Made by a program: the position numbers and the translations under genes. The notes under the pieces are model-generated. The model had not been told where the DNA came from and ran no database searches. It saw only the letters and a program-made list of their open reading frames with translations. A DNA stretch of 64,000 bases from Lepeophtheirus salmonis (Eukaryota > Arthropoda > Copepoda > Siphonostomatoida > Caligidae): positions 11,098,001-11,162,000 of the forward strand of contig NC_052134.2 of NCBI RefSeq assembly GCF_016086655.4, given 5' to 3'. Below are positions 11,170 to 22,749 of this stretch, in pieces. Positions within the stretch are counted from its first letter, which is position 1; each line of letters starts with the position of its first letter.

Positions 11170-12650
11170 ACATTGAAATTAACAGCTAATATGCAAATAA
11201 AACCCCTTGAAACAAAAATAATGTATTTTTTAAATTAAGGATTTTTAGTATTTGTTGTGGTACTTTTTAATCACCCTATTAAACAAAAATTGATGTAATA
11301 GACAAAAACTAATGATAGATTTGGAATTAAAAGCAAAAATGAAGTTAAATTCATTTTAAAAACCCATGCATGGAAAATAGTATTGACCAGTGTAATTGAA
11401 AATATTTTTTTGGAGTTATTTTGAAGGACGTCTCTGTTCCATGACACAACTTTTCATAAATGACATCATTTAAATAAATATATCTTTTATAATTTTAATA
11501 GGCCAAACATTGACTTTGATTATGCTTAAGTCAAAATATTCACATGTGTTAAAAATACATTAAGTTTTACTAAACTAGTTCAAATGTTAAACTAAGTTAC
11601 TTTTTTATAATATTTGTGGGAATAGAGCCTTGTAGAGGGTACCATAAAATTTGGGACTTTTTTCAAAAACCAACAACAGGGACAAGACGGGACGGAATAA
11701 TTTTTCAGTTTACCAAAGAAAATACACTTTTTCGCTCAAAATTAGCTTGAATTTTCATTAATTATATGGAGTAGTACTTTTCAAATTATAACACAATATT
11801 GCTTTTGATCCATTATTTCCAAAATAACAAAAGTAGTGTCACAATTAGCAGAATAATAAATCACAAACTAAAGAACATATTTTCATGAAACTTTGACAGA
11901 TGTCTTTTGAAGGCTGGTCCACACTGAAAATGAGGTAAATGGCAAAAAAAGGTTCTTCAGTCACCTGCTACATAAATCTCAATATTTCATTTTGGGAGAA
12001 TTATAGACTTTGTGATCAAATTTACTTTAAAACCTTTATTTAATTAAAGAAACTTCATTTAACCCCTTCATTCTTGCTTTTATTCTATTTTTCAACTACA
12101 ACAAACAATCATTCTAGCCTGCTTTTATATTAATGGTTCACATATTTTTTATTATTCACTATTTCAATTAGTTTATTGATATTTTTATAATCTATTTTCT
12201 GTACTTTTAGTTTATTTGATAAAAATATAAAGTATATCAATTGTGTATATATTTAATACTTTTTGAAAATTGTATGTTATTTTTTTATATTATAAATTAT
12301 GATGGAACACTTTGAAGACCCATTTTACCCAATATCACTCTAAAATTATTTATAAATGGCCGTTATTTTTCGTCATATTGCTTTTTTTGAACATGAGAGA
12401 TTATTCGAAAAATATATTCAAAGACTAAAGGCATCATGACTATGATACTAGTTGCTTTCCTAATACAACTCTCATTGTCCTTTTTACAATAAAATGTAAA
12501 AAACAATTTTTGTAAATTTTTATATCTGTTACATCCATTATGTACGAAAATTAGGGTAATCCAGAAAAACGTTAATAGAAAGCTTATTTTTGAAATATGA
12601 TATTTCATCTTAGTACATATAATTTAAATTCGATTTTCTGTAACATATAA
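11170..12650. other. AT-rich gene-free stretch
   Basis: No domain, RNA gene or clear repeat was seen. The minus open frame at 12363-12608 is Lys/Phe/Ile-rich and probably chance. Confidence 0.5.
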
Positions 12651-12659
12651 GAATTTCAT

Positions 12660-12915
12660 TCAAAAATGGGTACCTACAGTCTTTACAGTTACCATCAGAC
12701 TCGAAGGAGGTCCTTGATGGATATTCATTCGTTCTATAGGCTGATGTCAAGCCTTGGGCCTAACACAAGTTTATGAATGCACCTTGGATCTTAAGGAAGA
12801 TGGAGCTACCTCATATAGCCAAGACTATTCAAGACTGGCTCACAGCGAATATTTCAAACTTTTTGTCTAATGAAGAATGGCCTTTGATTGAACAGCACTA
12901 TCTTTATATCTAAAG
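12660..12915 (+). pseudogene. mariner transposase relic E, second-Asp segment
   Basis: The plus strand reads MELPHIAKTIQDWLTANISN then FLSNEEWP (about 12799-12884). This matches the mariner stretch that follows the second catalytic Asp (QDGAPSH-x-AKTxQDWL... in the family). The Asp-containing part itself is mutated to RKMELPH. Only about 85 codons are recognisable. No ends or other domains were found. Confidence 0.65.
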
Positions 12916-12919
12916 ACAC

Positions 12920-14500
12920 ATTAATTGGATTAATATTTTTAATCTTTACTTAGAAGGGATAAACGCCATTTAGTCTAGGTAAACATCTAGGACGTACGAA
13001 ATTGTGTATAACGTGATTATTCTTCAATTTTTTTAATTAATATGGTAGTCTACTTTTAGTTACAACGCAACTTTGATCGACCGCATCCAAGTCATTTATG
13101 AATATTTTCAATATATTTTCTTTAGTTAGGAATAAACATTAATTTTTTGAATATTAGGTATATTTTTGTCATAAAAAAGTTATCAAAATAGTAGAGAAAT
13201 AAGTAATATATTATGAATAATCGGATATTATATAATAAACATGAAATTATAATGTCAAAGCAAGCCAATAATAATATCTTAATTTGTCATTTATGCTGAA
13301 TATAATAAATATAGAGCTTAATATAATGATCTTGCTAACATAACTGAATATGATGTATTAAGTAAGCCTTGTGATTTTGACTATATTTCTTTAGAGATAT
13401 ATATTTTTGCAAATATTTAAATAATACTCAGGAAATAAAATTTTCAATAGCATTCCTATATTCATATTGCTTGAACAGTTTGTAACACAGACCAACATAA
13501 TAGTTCAACAACTGATAAAAGTAATATTTTTTATTACTCGCATGTCTACAATTGTAATAATTAAATAGTATTTTCCTATCGATATAGAGTTGAAGGAATC
13601 AATAAGATACAATAATAAAATAACGGATGACTCATAAATAGGGAACTAAATTTTGACGAATATCTTTTATGTTTTAATTTATTTGTCCAACCAAATTGTA
13701 TTATTATTTTGTTACATTTTAACTATTGTGTTCAATAAAACACATTATAATTAGTTCTTATGGAAAACATTTAGTTATTATCTATAATAAATTTATTAGT
13801 GTGGATATCCTAGTTCTTTGCAAGAGTAATGCTTCAATATGACGAGAAGCTGTTAAGAAAATGATTCCCGACTTATTAAGTTTGGGAATTACAACTACAT
13901 TCAGACATTCGAATTGAATTATGCGTAAGTTAAGAGGTCACTTATATCTTTTTTAAACACATAATCACTTAAAAGTTCCCAATAACAATTTGTATATAAT
14001 AATATAACAGAATAAAATTATCTTTCACATGTCTTCCAATGACAAAATAGACTCAAAAGTAATAAAGAAATCAAGGATGAGCTTGAAGTGTTCATAAATA
14101 TTTATAATTTCTGCATTTCGGAACACTGAAGGACTCTTAACAATGAATGTAACATACAAAGAAGAACATCAACATTATGATTATTATTTTCCTTGCTTTT
14201 TGAAAGACTGTAAAATTTTCAATAATCTAAATTCGATACCAGGAGCGTTTAAGTTTGTGCCTCTTGTTGCTTTTAAGTGGACCAGAGTTGTTAGGAGCAT
14301 GGCAACAAGACAATCTTTCTTCTGAATTTTTATACCGTATTTCTCTTATTTTCTTTTCCTTTTTTCCTCACAGGTTCAACTCTGCCACATGAGAAGATGG
14401 GAACATTTTATTCAGTGAAACAATAAAATCAGTTGGTAGGTTTGACTTTAGTTAGAATGACTTTACGTTAAGGTCTCAAAGGAAATAGTAATTAATAGGG
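12920..14500. other. AT-rich gene-free stretch
   Basis: Very AT-rich to about 13.8 kb. The 60-codon plus frame at 14143-14325 has no similarity that I recognise. Nothing else seen. Confidence 0.5.
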
Positions 14501-14504
14501 GGTG

Positions 14505-14597
14505 TACCGATGCATTGGAACTGGCAAAAATCGGCCTTTTTTGAAGTATCAGAATCGGTTATCGGCTCAATACTACCGATTCCATCGATACCGATGT
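14505..14597 (-). repeat. dispersed repeat, copy 1 (CGATACCGAT-rich)
   Basis: About 90 bp that matches the segment at 39949-40033 in inverted orientation. Shared blocks include AATACTTCAAAA-like, GGCCGAT and GGTAGTATTGA, as read on the minus strand here. It probably marks the end of a dispersed element whose body was not recognised. Confidence 0.6.
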
Positions 14598-14599
14598 AG

Positions 14600-15463
14600 A
14601 ACTATTTTTATTAATAATATGACTTATTTAAGCTCCTTTTTGGAGACAAAATCACGGTTACAAATCAATAAAATAGTTAGACTAGGGGGGATGTTGTTCA
14701 GACAATTTAAAAATAAAGAAAATAAGGGGTGGGGGGAGTACAAAAAAGAATAAACAAATTTGCAGGTCCGTACAGTAAATTTACTTGAAAGTAACAACTT
14801 AGAAATAACCACATTCTTAGTTCCCATGCATTTGAATTGTATCATAAGTCAACCAAAAAGTCGTAACAGTAGGAGTTAAGTTGAGTTGTTTACTTTGAAA
14901 ACATTTAGTAACTTTTTAACTAAATATTTTATTTTTCTATGATTATTGAAATAATATTGTCAATAACACTACCAAAGTCGAGTCCATATTTTCTGAGTCA
15001 TCAATACCCGTCCCGGTTCATTAAAAAAGACACAAGTCCAGATTCGAGCACTGGCTTATACATATTTCAATTCCTGGGGGAAGCATATAACACTCTGTTA
15101 TGAATTGGAAACAGTTTTATACCATTTGATCTCTTGTGGACCGAACCAGATCAGAAGCTGAGGAACGAGACAGCTAACTTTTTTTTTTACTTATTTTTTT
15201 ATATTAAAAATAGGGGAAAACTTGACTTGGCTCTCTTAAGCCCTTAAGAAAAAATTCTAGATTAGTAACCATGTATTTCTTAGTTACCAAAATAAAAACA
15301 GCATATTTTTGAGGAATTCTAAGTTAACAATAATAATATTAAACACAAAATTCTTGAAAAAACAAACAAAGATGAATGTTTAGCGTTGCTTGCCATAGTC
15401 AGATAACCATATACTATAATATTGTCATTTCAAAATGCTTAATGTGGGACCGATAAAAATTAT
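14600..15463. other. gene-free stretch
   Basis: No recognisable coding or structural feature. The short frames at 14502-14753 (plus) and 14624-14845 (minus) are opposite-strand overlaps with no family resemblance. Confidence 0.5.
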
Positions 15464-16108
15464 TTGAATTTAAAAATATTTCATACAGTGTGTTTTGATT
15501 ATAGGTATAACATTTTTATTATACCGCCAAAGCAATATTTATTACTTGGGGGAGGGGGTTTGATGCACCCTAATCCCTATATATCAATATTTATCACTAT
15601 AGGATTCATAGACGAACTGATTAAAGAAGTGGTCAATCTTATTCTCGGAATACCTATCATAATCTACAAGAGATTTATTCATGACATCTAATTGATATGG
15701 ATTGGTACAGATGAAGAATTCAAGACCATCAAACAGAAGATCATTGAACTTTACCACACAATAAAATTCAGTTGCTCATATGACTTCCTGAACAAATCTA
15801 TAACTTTCCTTGACAGTTATATCTCCATCAAAAAAGGCAAGTTGATGACTAACCTGTACAGGGAAGAATGTGACAGAGTTTAGTACTTGCTTCCTTCTTC
15901 CTCACATCCTGCTCATCTTACTAAAAACACACAAATGATGGTAGAACTGAAGGAGATGTTGATGAGTAGAAATTACTCCAGAAGAGTTGTTGAAGACTGT
16001 CTAAACAGAGCCATGGACATAAAAAGAGAAGAAGCACTCAAACCCAGTGTCAAAGTGGAATGTAATCGAGTTGTATTTACGTGCAATTGTTATGTAACAG
16101 TCGTTTGA
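15464..16108 (+). pseudogene. Penelope-like element reverse transcriptase, two in-frame stops
   Basis: A single plus-strand frame runs for 215 codons, interrupted only by stops at 15689-15691 and 15881-15883. It contains a motif B-like region (PNPYISIFITIGFIDELI) and the catalytic box as YKRFIHDI-stop-LIW, where Penelope-type RTs usually have a Y-x-R-F/Y-x-D-D-I-F-x-x-W pattern. One catalytic Asp is therefore His, and the stop falls at the F position. Downstream blocks typical of the class follow: KSITFLDSYISIKKGKLMTN, LYREECDRV, SSSHPAHLTKNT and RNYSRRVVEDCLNRAMDIKR. No GIY-YIG endonuclease domain was found downstream. Penelope-like elements copy RNA at chromosome breaks or telomeres. This copy is dead but not frameshifted, so it may be fairly young or slowly decaying. 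Confidence 0.78.
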
Positions 16109-16109
16109 G

Positions 16110-17350
16110 TGACATGATTTTTTTACCAACATAGTCTCCTTATGAAAAAGAAGTTTGAACTTCAATAATTCCTCGATAATTCAAATTACAGAAGTGTTTG
16201 GACGCTTAAAATTGCAGAGCATCATTGTTACTAACAGATTGTAAAGTTTTCAAAAAAAATATTTTGAATTTTAAATTTAATTTTGGTGTTTAAATGTATT
16301 TTTTAAGTAAAATTAGTTATTTTTTTGGAAAAAGTAATTTATTTAACATATAAAGGACAAAAAAGTCTAATACATTTTTTTAAGAAAAAAAGTTTTATAA
16401 TTTTTTAATAATATATTTATGTTATTCCTCAAAACTGGCTATTTTAAATTTAAAATATATAATTATGTATACGCTGTACGTGTACTGTCTTTCGTGTACA
16501 TCTTTCTGCAGGCCCCTTTATGCAACAGCATAATTTAACTTAACCAAAACATAAAAAAATGAATAATCGACAATAGCTTAGGAACAATTTAAAATAGATT
16601 AACCAATTTGATTTTTGGAGGAGGATTTGCATTCTACCAAGTGTCCATTCTAATTCCTTTAATATAAAATCCCTATAGATTGAAGGACGCAAGAGGTGAT
16701 GTTATTATAAATACTCAAGAGTGTATACATAGACTGTTGTTTCTTCTACCAAACTCTGCTCTATGAATATAGAAGTAGTGTTTAATTAAAATGCATATTT
16801 TCAAGTTTCGTCAAATTCAATTTTTTGAGAATTCTCAAATGATATTACATTTTTTAACCATCAACAACTACTTAAATAAGGAAAAAGTATTGCAGTATTT
16901 TATTGCTCTTTTGAGTGAGTCAGAAATTTGACTAATCATTGACAAATGTTTCGAGTGAGTTTTGATCATTTGATTTGAAGCAAAGTCTAAGTTTCCAAAA
17001 TATTATGGTTGGCTAGTTTCAGTCCTGCATATTTTATGTGGAAAAAACAATATTTTTTTACTATAGATATGGATTTCAAAATACCATAATTTAATTCAAG
17101 TATTTCATTCGTACATAACTATCAACTTAAATATTTATTTTCATATAATCGCTATAGTGATTTGAAAAACTCTTCTATATATATATGTGGTGCATGTAAT
17201 TAAAATTATTTATACATACTAGTTGAGATCATGTTTTGGAGTTTTATTTAGTTTCTTTTTATTTTCCTTGTTATTATAATTTTGTTGTTGTATTGTGAGT
17301 CAGTTCGATATTTAGATTCTTAGAATAAACGTGTATTTCAATAAATAAAA
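16110..17350. other. AT-rich stretch upstream of the Gypsy element; LTR not identified
   Basis: No coding content. A 5' LTR and primer-binding site of the Gypsy element should lie in the last few hundred bases if they survive. I looked for a matching direct repeat after 20.7 kb and did not find one. Confidence 0.4.
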
Positions 17351-17857
17351 ATGTTTAAATCCGAATTAAAGTTTAATCCAAAATTGGATTCTACAATGGT
17401 GACCACGACAGAAAGAATCTACTGTACCAAAGTAACTAAAAATGAAAATGTAGACATAAACCACGTTTCTGTCAAGTTACTAAGGTTCACGGTCTTTCGT
17501 TCGTCTGGATATTGTCTTCGTGCGGAGGATCAATTTGAGCTAGCAAAGATAACTCAAGAAAGAACCAAATATAAGTATCTCCTCAGTACTATATCCAAAG
17601 ATATATTACATAAGATTCCTGATTTTTCATTGAATAAGTGCCTTGAATCTGAAGTTCCTTATAAAGAATTAAAATCTTTACCTTTAAATCAGTGTCTTGG
17701 CTCTAAAAAACAATTGACTAGTGATTTTGTTAAAATAATTAGAAACAGTGATAATATAGAAGTGAGTGAAATGGAATATAGAAATTGGGATTTGGTTAAA
17801 GAGATTTGTAAGGATAAAACGGATTTTAAGGAGACATTGATCAAGTACATAAATTAG
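17351..17857 (+). CDS. gag: Gypsy Gag-like protein, N-terminal capsid part
   Basis: This 168-codon ATG-initiated frame is open. Residues about 57-90 (RAEDQFELAKITQERTKYKY then LLSTIS) match the arthropod Gypsy Gag pattern 'FxLAxIxxDxTKYxxVLSxL', and a later block KELKSLPLNQCLGSKKQL resembles the 'LKxxLLxxxGLSExxxL' motif. Gag proteins build the cytoplasmic virus-like particle in which reverse transcription happens. The frame ends at TAG 17855-17857; further Gag-like residues (MPYEEYVST, near 17910) follow in another frame, so the protein is probably truncated by a stop or frameshift. No CCHC knuckle was seen. It is open by reading frame only; whether it is expressed is unknown. Confidence 0.6.
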   Translation: MFKSELKFNPKLDSTMVTTTERIYCTKVTKNENVDINHVSVKLLRFTVFRSSGYCLRAEDQFELAKITQERTKYKYLLSTISKDILHKIPDFSLNKCLESEVPYKELKSLPLNQCLGSKKQLTSDFVKIIRNSDNIEVSEMEYRNWDLVKEICKDKTDFKETLIKYIN

Positions 17858-18139
17858 TGAATGCCTTCCTTTATCATCTCGTCAACACCTTAATCAAAGT
17901 TTTGAGAGAATGCCCTATGAAGAGTATGTAAGCACGTGTAAGTTGAACAATTTGCATATTCATCAGTTAGAGGAGGAGAAGAAACACTTGCCGAAGAAAT
18001 TAATTAGATCAATAAAAAAACAACGCCTAATGTAAAAATATTAATTTAAAATGTAAAGAATCCAAAAATTTATCTTCTACCTCTATCTTCTATTATTATA
18101 AGAATATTTATCAATTATTTAAAAAAACGCTCAGATTTG

Positions 18140-18470
18140 TTTAGATTACAAGCCCATATTACTGATCCTAGAAATAATATTAAATGACTTATAACTTTTT
18201 TGATTGATACGGGAGCAGAACGGTCATTGCTTCCTAATTTTCAATTTTTATTCTTACGAGAGTCAGGTGTTAGATTATTGGTTGCAAACAACGAAGTATT
18301 GAATTTTTTTGGATTCTCAAAATAGGTTCAATTATCTGGAATTGACACAGTATCTTGGAATTTTATTGTTACGGATATGAGTTTCGGAATTATTGGTTTC
18401 GATTTCTTTAAAAAATACGAAATTGTAGTTGGTGTTGCAAATAGTAAATTGATTAAAAATGGTAGTGCGA
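18140..18470 (+). pseudogene. Gypsy pol: aspartic protease segment
   Basis: Shows the retropepsin active site as FLIDTGAERSLLP (about 18196-18234; D-T-G retained), preceded by RLQAHITDPRN-like sequence typical of the start of Gypsy proteases. About 110 bp downstream IIGFDFFKKYEIVVG matches the second conserved block (family I-x-G-x-D-F-L). The two blocks need a frame change. This enzyme would cleave the Gag-Pol polyprotein. Confidence 0.75.
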
Positions 18471-18734
18471 TCAATTGTATAAACGAGATTTCTTCATGTT
18501 CAAAAGTAGACTAAATACAATTTTCCCGCGTTGCATGATAATTCTTTTAAAGGTCATTGCTTACACAGAGTACACCATACTATAGAAATGAGCGGCATGC
18601 CAGTTTTTTCTCGACCACGAAGATTTATCATGTAACAAATATAAATAATTAAGTCTGAGATACAAAAATGACTGAAAGAGAGAATAATAGAAGAGTCAAA
18701 GTCTTGTTGGTCCTCTCCAATACACTTAGTTAAA

Positions 18735-19340
18735 AAATAAAATGGTGATTGGCGATTAGTCGGGGATTACAGATTGCTTAATAACGATACAAAGTCCGAC
18801 AAATATCCTATGACTGCCGTACAACATTCCAATCACTTGATTAATATATATTGTTATTTTAGTATGCTTGACATGTTGAAAGCTTACCATCAAATTCCAA
18901 TATTGTCTGAAGACAAAGAAAAAACTGCATTTTTGATTTTATCAATATATTCGCATGCCGTTTGGACTGAAGAATGCCACCAGCTCATTTTAGCAAATGA
19001 TTGATAGAGTATTGGAACATATCAATGGTTGTTTTGCATACATAGACGACATCTTATTGTTTTCAAAACAAAAACCATAATTTAATCGCTGAAGTGCTAA
19101 AATAGTTCAAAGAAAATAGTTTTACCTACTATATAAGTAAAAACAAGTTCTGTAAAAAAGAGATTTATTTTTTGGGATTTACTATAAGTCAAAAAGGGAT
19201 CAAGCCATTAGACAATAAAATGTCAGAGTTAAGGTCATTTGAAAGACCTTTGAATGTTCGAGGAATGAATAAGTAAATCGGAATGGCAAATTATTATAGA
19301 CGTTTCATACCACATCCCGGATCATTACTACATCATTTCT
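18735..19340 (+). pseudogene. Gypsy pol: reverse transcriptase segment
   Basis: GDWRLVGDYRLLNNDTKSDK (about 18744-18803) leads into YFSMLDMLKAYHQIPILSED (18852-18917; motif A with its Asp). A frameshift near 18990 follows. Then QMIDRVLEHINGCFAYIDDI continues with YIDD at 19039-19050, the catalytic box typical of Ty3/Gypsy. The connection region has ANYYRRFIPHPGSLLHHF near 19285-19340. Stops occur within the connection. All the RT landmarks are present in order, so the copy decayed by point changes rather than by large deletions. Confidence 0.85.
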
Positions 19341-19439
19341 ACAAAGCTATTAATAACAAAAAGAAAAATGATCCCATTAACGGGTCTTCTTAATTAAATC
19401 ATTCGTTTGAAGATTTCAAGATAAGGATAGATGATGTAA

Positions 19440-19850
19440 CAACACTAACAAAATACATACCTGAAAAAGGATCGATACTTCTGATAAAAGTATTGGAGTT
19501 GTTTTAGAACAGGGAGAGAGTTGTAAATTTCGTTCTCTTGGCTCTTACAGTAGGATATTGTCAGAAAGAGAACGAAAAGGCTCGGCCTTTGCTAGGAAAT
19601 TGATAGCCTTATGAGAAGTAGTCAGACATTTTAGCTATATTATCGAAGGTAAAAATGCAGAATGTCTCACCGATCATAAACCATTAGTTACTGCTCAATT
19701 TGCGAAAGAACCTAAATGTACCATCAAATACAATCGTTATTTTGTAGGATTAAGCGAAAGGAATATCAATTTATCTCGTATATCATGGAAGCATAATGTG
19801 TCAGCTGATTTATTTTCAAGAATAAATTTTATTGATTGGGAGACTTGAAC
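19440..19850 (+). pseudogene. Gypsy pol: RNase H segment
   Basis: Frame-shifted but readable: GVVLEQGE, LGSYSRILSERERKGSAFAR (the Glu-containing motif), CLTDHKPLVTAQFAKEP (Asp-containing motif, near 19660-19715), and RISWKHNVSADLFSRI near the end. In the family this domain degrades the RNA strand of the RNA-DNA hybrid. The first catalytic Asp region (D-A-S in the family) is altered to T-S-D-K. Confidence 0.8.
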
Positions 19851-19859
19851 AAATGAAGG

Positions 19860-20700
19860 AAAATGCCCTCATTTAATACCCATTCGCAGAATTGATTTCT
19901 ATTGATGGACAAAACATAGTTTGCAATGTTCGAGCAAAAAATGGTATCCCTGTAGTTCCTAAGACGATGATAAATGAGGTCTTACCGTTACTTCACAACG
20001 AATCTCATCTTGGAATTAAGAATACAATTCGAAAGATCAAGGGACAGTTGTGCTCATGTACTGCTTAGGATCTTACTTGACCTTAGGACAACAGTCTGTC
20101 TCGGGAAGGAATATAATAGATTACTTCGGCAAGATAATGTCATTTATTCTATGGGTACCTCCAATACATATTTGATTAACGGTTTAATCTCTCCGAATTG
20201 TAACTAGTCAAGTATTGTATGGAATCTCTCAGAGTTGGAGTCATTTCACTCCAGCTCATCAGCTTGGGAAATTATCAACGTTTCTTGTTGAAGCAAGAAT
20301 AGTTCTTTTTGATCCCCTAACAGGTGTTCATACCAATAACATTAAGTCTTAGTGATTAACACTACGATTCTACGTGAATCAATGCCAATGGGTGGAGTTA
20401 AACCTTGAATTCATTGGATGAATCCTTTTTGTTGAGGGAAAGTTGAGAAAACAGCAGAAGATTATCTAGACAATTGCGTTTGAAGCAAAGTGAATGGAAA
20501 TGTGTGCATTTGCACCTTGAACTCTCAGTAGTCTATTGGATGAATATCTTTGCATTGAGGGTAAGATATAAGAAGACAGCAAAAGATTATTTACCTTATA
20601 TGATGTTCCTATTTTCCCAATGGTTCATACCCAATAAAGGCGATATATTCGAACTAATTAATCATTTAAGAACTCAAATCAATTCACTTATGAAATGAAT
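19860..20700 (+). pseudogene. Gypsy pol: integrase zinc-binding N-terminus and degraded downstream part
   Basis: After RNase H, the sequence HNESHLGIKNTIRKIKGQLC (near 19995-20055) matches the His-His side of the integrase HHCC zinc finger (family H-x3-H-x-G-x-x-K-T). The catalytic DDE core was not recognisable downstream. The 74-codon frame at 20474-20698 has no assigned domain. A duplicated block (20417-20593) suggests local rearrangement here. Confidence 0.55.
20417..20593 (+). repeat. imperfect tandem duplication within the Gypsy 3' part
   Basis: The block starting ATTGGATGAAT at about 20418 and ending near AGAAGATTATCTA (20470) recurs at about 20535-20593 (ATTGGATGAAT ... AAAAGATTATTTA). 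The offset is about 118 bp, with a few substitutions. Confidence 0.7.
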
Positions 20701-22535
20701 ATTTAATATTAAATTAATTGATTAATAAAGCTATTAATTCGACAATCTAAATTTAATCTTTAATTTTTGAATCAATCAGAAAATGAATTTCGCAATAACG
20801 GAGTGGCAAATTGTAGTTCATTAGTTCCTACATCCTAAAAAGATACACATTTTTATATTCTTAAAAATATTGAGTTATTGAGGCATGAGTCACTTATTCG
20901 GAGGTAGTCCATTGATTTCGTTGCTTATTAATAGGTTGAACCAAATCGAACATGAATCTTCAAAGTTAGTGAATGAAGCCTTTCTCAACATAGAAGATAA
21001 ATTGGATTTTGAATAACGGTATTGCAAAAATGTATAAAGGAGACATTAATTAGTAGTTATTATTGATAAATGAAACCAAAGAATATATAAGGCTAGAAAA
21101 TCAACATCATCTATCAAAATCCAAATGATAACTTTTGATTGTTGAAGTAAATGAAGGATTTACTGTTACAGACAATCCTTCTTAATTATAGATCCAACAT
21201 ATTATCAGCAAAATATAAATTTTGAAATGGAAGAGTTTCGATTAAACATATGATCGAATTAGAAATGAAACTTCTGGAGTTGACAATTGGAGCAGACATG
21301 ACTTGAGAACAATAGCATATATTTGAGAATGTTATCATTTCTCAAGGCTTCATGAGTTGAACTGAAGGGAAACGACTAGGACTCGAAGAGACTCCATGAC
21401 TTGGCTATAGTTAGAAGCCGAGTAGATATTTAATAATGAATCAGATATTGGAAGTATCCTTCAAAAAGATGGCATCATAAAGCAAAATTGGTCCATTATA
21501 TTCCTTCCCGTGACATAGTTGGAAACACGGATATGAATATGATCGTTTTTATAATAATGTCACAAAAGGAGGAGGGAAAATTCTTCTTTTTCTTTTTATG
21601 AATATACATTCCCTTAATATGAATATCTATAAATTACATAAAAAAAATAATGGAAAATATAGAAAAAAACCCTATTTTCTCAAATTTTCCAAGTGTACTT
21701 GATGTAATTTAAGGCTATCCCACATAATTTTTAAGATTGTATTTTTGAAATCCTCATGAAAAGACACAATAAAAAAATTCTACTAGTTTTTAATTTTCAA
21801 AAAATGAAAAGTACGAGTTCGATTTTACCACTTTTTCGAATTTCGAAAAGACAGCAGTAGGAAAACACCACTAGGTTTTGATTTTTCACAAAAGAAAAGA
21901 AAGAAGAATAGTACGGCTCAGGTCTACAATAGATAGACACCTAATCGGGGATTTATCCTTTGATCATAAACTCCTTAAAATATATATTTTGTTAGTACTT
22001 TATATTTTCAATTCTATAAATGGACTTTTAAAATTATACATTAAAAAGTTATTAAATTAGCTAATATATTATTGCAAAAATCATTGTTTCTGCATCAATT
22101 TAACCCTTCACTTAGCAATTTTATTTCAAATTAATAAAAAAAAATTAATGGTCTTGAAATTAAATTATTTTTTTTAATATAATAGAAAATGAATTAGGAT
22201 ACAAAGTACTTTTATTACATTATTTAAAAATAATGTATTACTCAACTCAATCACCCATTCGAAGCATTAGTGGGTTCAAACACGCGAGTTTTTAAACTAG
22301 TTCAAGCATTAAGTATCTCCATGTATATATTTTTTTCTAACGACACTTATGCTTCGTGATGTAAATCGTGTATATTTTTTAGCTTACCCGCTTTATCCGA
22401 CGAATTAATTTTATTTTCCTCAGCTGTTGTGATTGTTATTCAACTCCTGAGTAGTGAACTTCATTTTCTGCTACATTCCATTATTATCAAAACTGATGAA
22501 ACATTCGTCTGTGTTCCTAAACGAAGGAGAGTTAT
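20701..22535. other. gene-free stretch after the Gypsy element
   Basis: Short coding-like bits occur (for example MSHLFGGSPLISLLINRLNQ at 20885) but none could be assigned. No LTR was identified. The rest is AT-rich. Confidence 0.4.
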
Positions 22536-22539
22536 CTTG

Positions 22540-22745
22540 TAGATTTGTTGCAAAAGTTTAATTAAAAGTTATTTTACGACTCCGAGTATACTTGAGGATC
22601 ATATTTGGAGAATTCTGACCACTTAGCTTGTTTATTTTGTTCCCCCTCCTCCCTTGTTACAGTTGATCGTAGTGGACCTAATGAAACGGCATGACAGCTA
22701 AGCGGCTCTCCTCCAAAACATTCTTCAAATTGTCAGAGTTTCCAT
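22540..22745 (+). repeat. dispersed ~200-bp repeat family R, copy a
   Basis: Matches the copies at 26438-26665(-), 27075-27282(+), 31160-31366(+), 31497-31680(-) and 59084-59255(+). Its right half, with the block CTAAGCGGCTCTCCTCC and then TTCAAATTGTCAGAGTT, aligns closely with the copy at 31.3 kb. No coding content. Confidence 0.65.
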
Positions 22746-22749
22746 GTGA

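Larger units (their letters stand above)
17351..20700 (+). mobile_element. Ty3/Gypsy LTR retrotransposon, coding region with open gag and broken pol
   Basis: The domain order Gag, protease, reverse transcriptase, RNase H, integrase is the Ty3/Gypsy order, all on the plus strand. Gag is an open 168-codon frame. Pol is spread over all three frames with many stops. LTRs were not located on either side, so true element ends are unknown. Downstream (20.7-21.5 kb) AT-rich sequence has scattered coding-like bits that I could not assign to integrase C-terminus or a third ORF. Similarity of Gag and RT to Mag-type Gypsy elements of arthropods is from memory. Confidence 0.85.

Noticed and set aside
20700..21560. 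Possible third ORF (envelope-like) after Gypsy integrase
   Set aside because: Only short disconnected frames were seen, with no signal peptide, furin-like site or membrane anchor in order.
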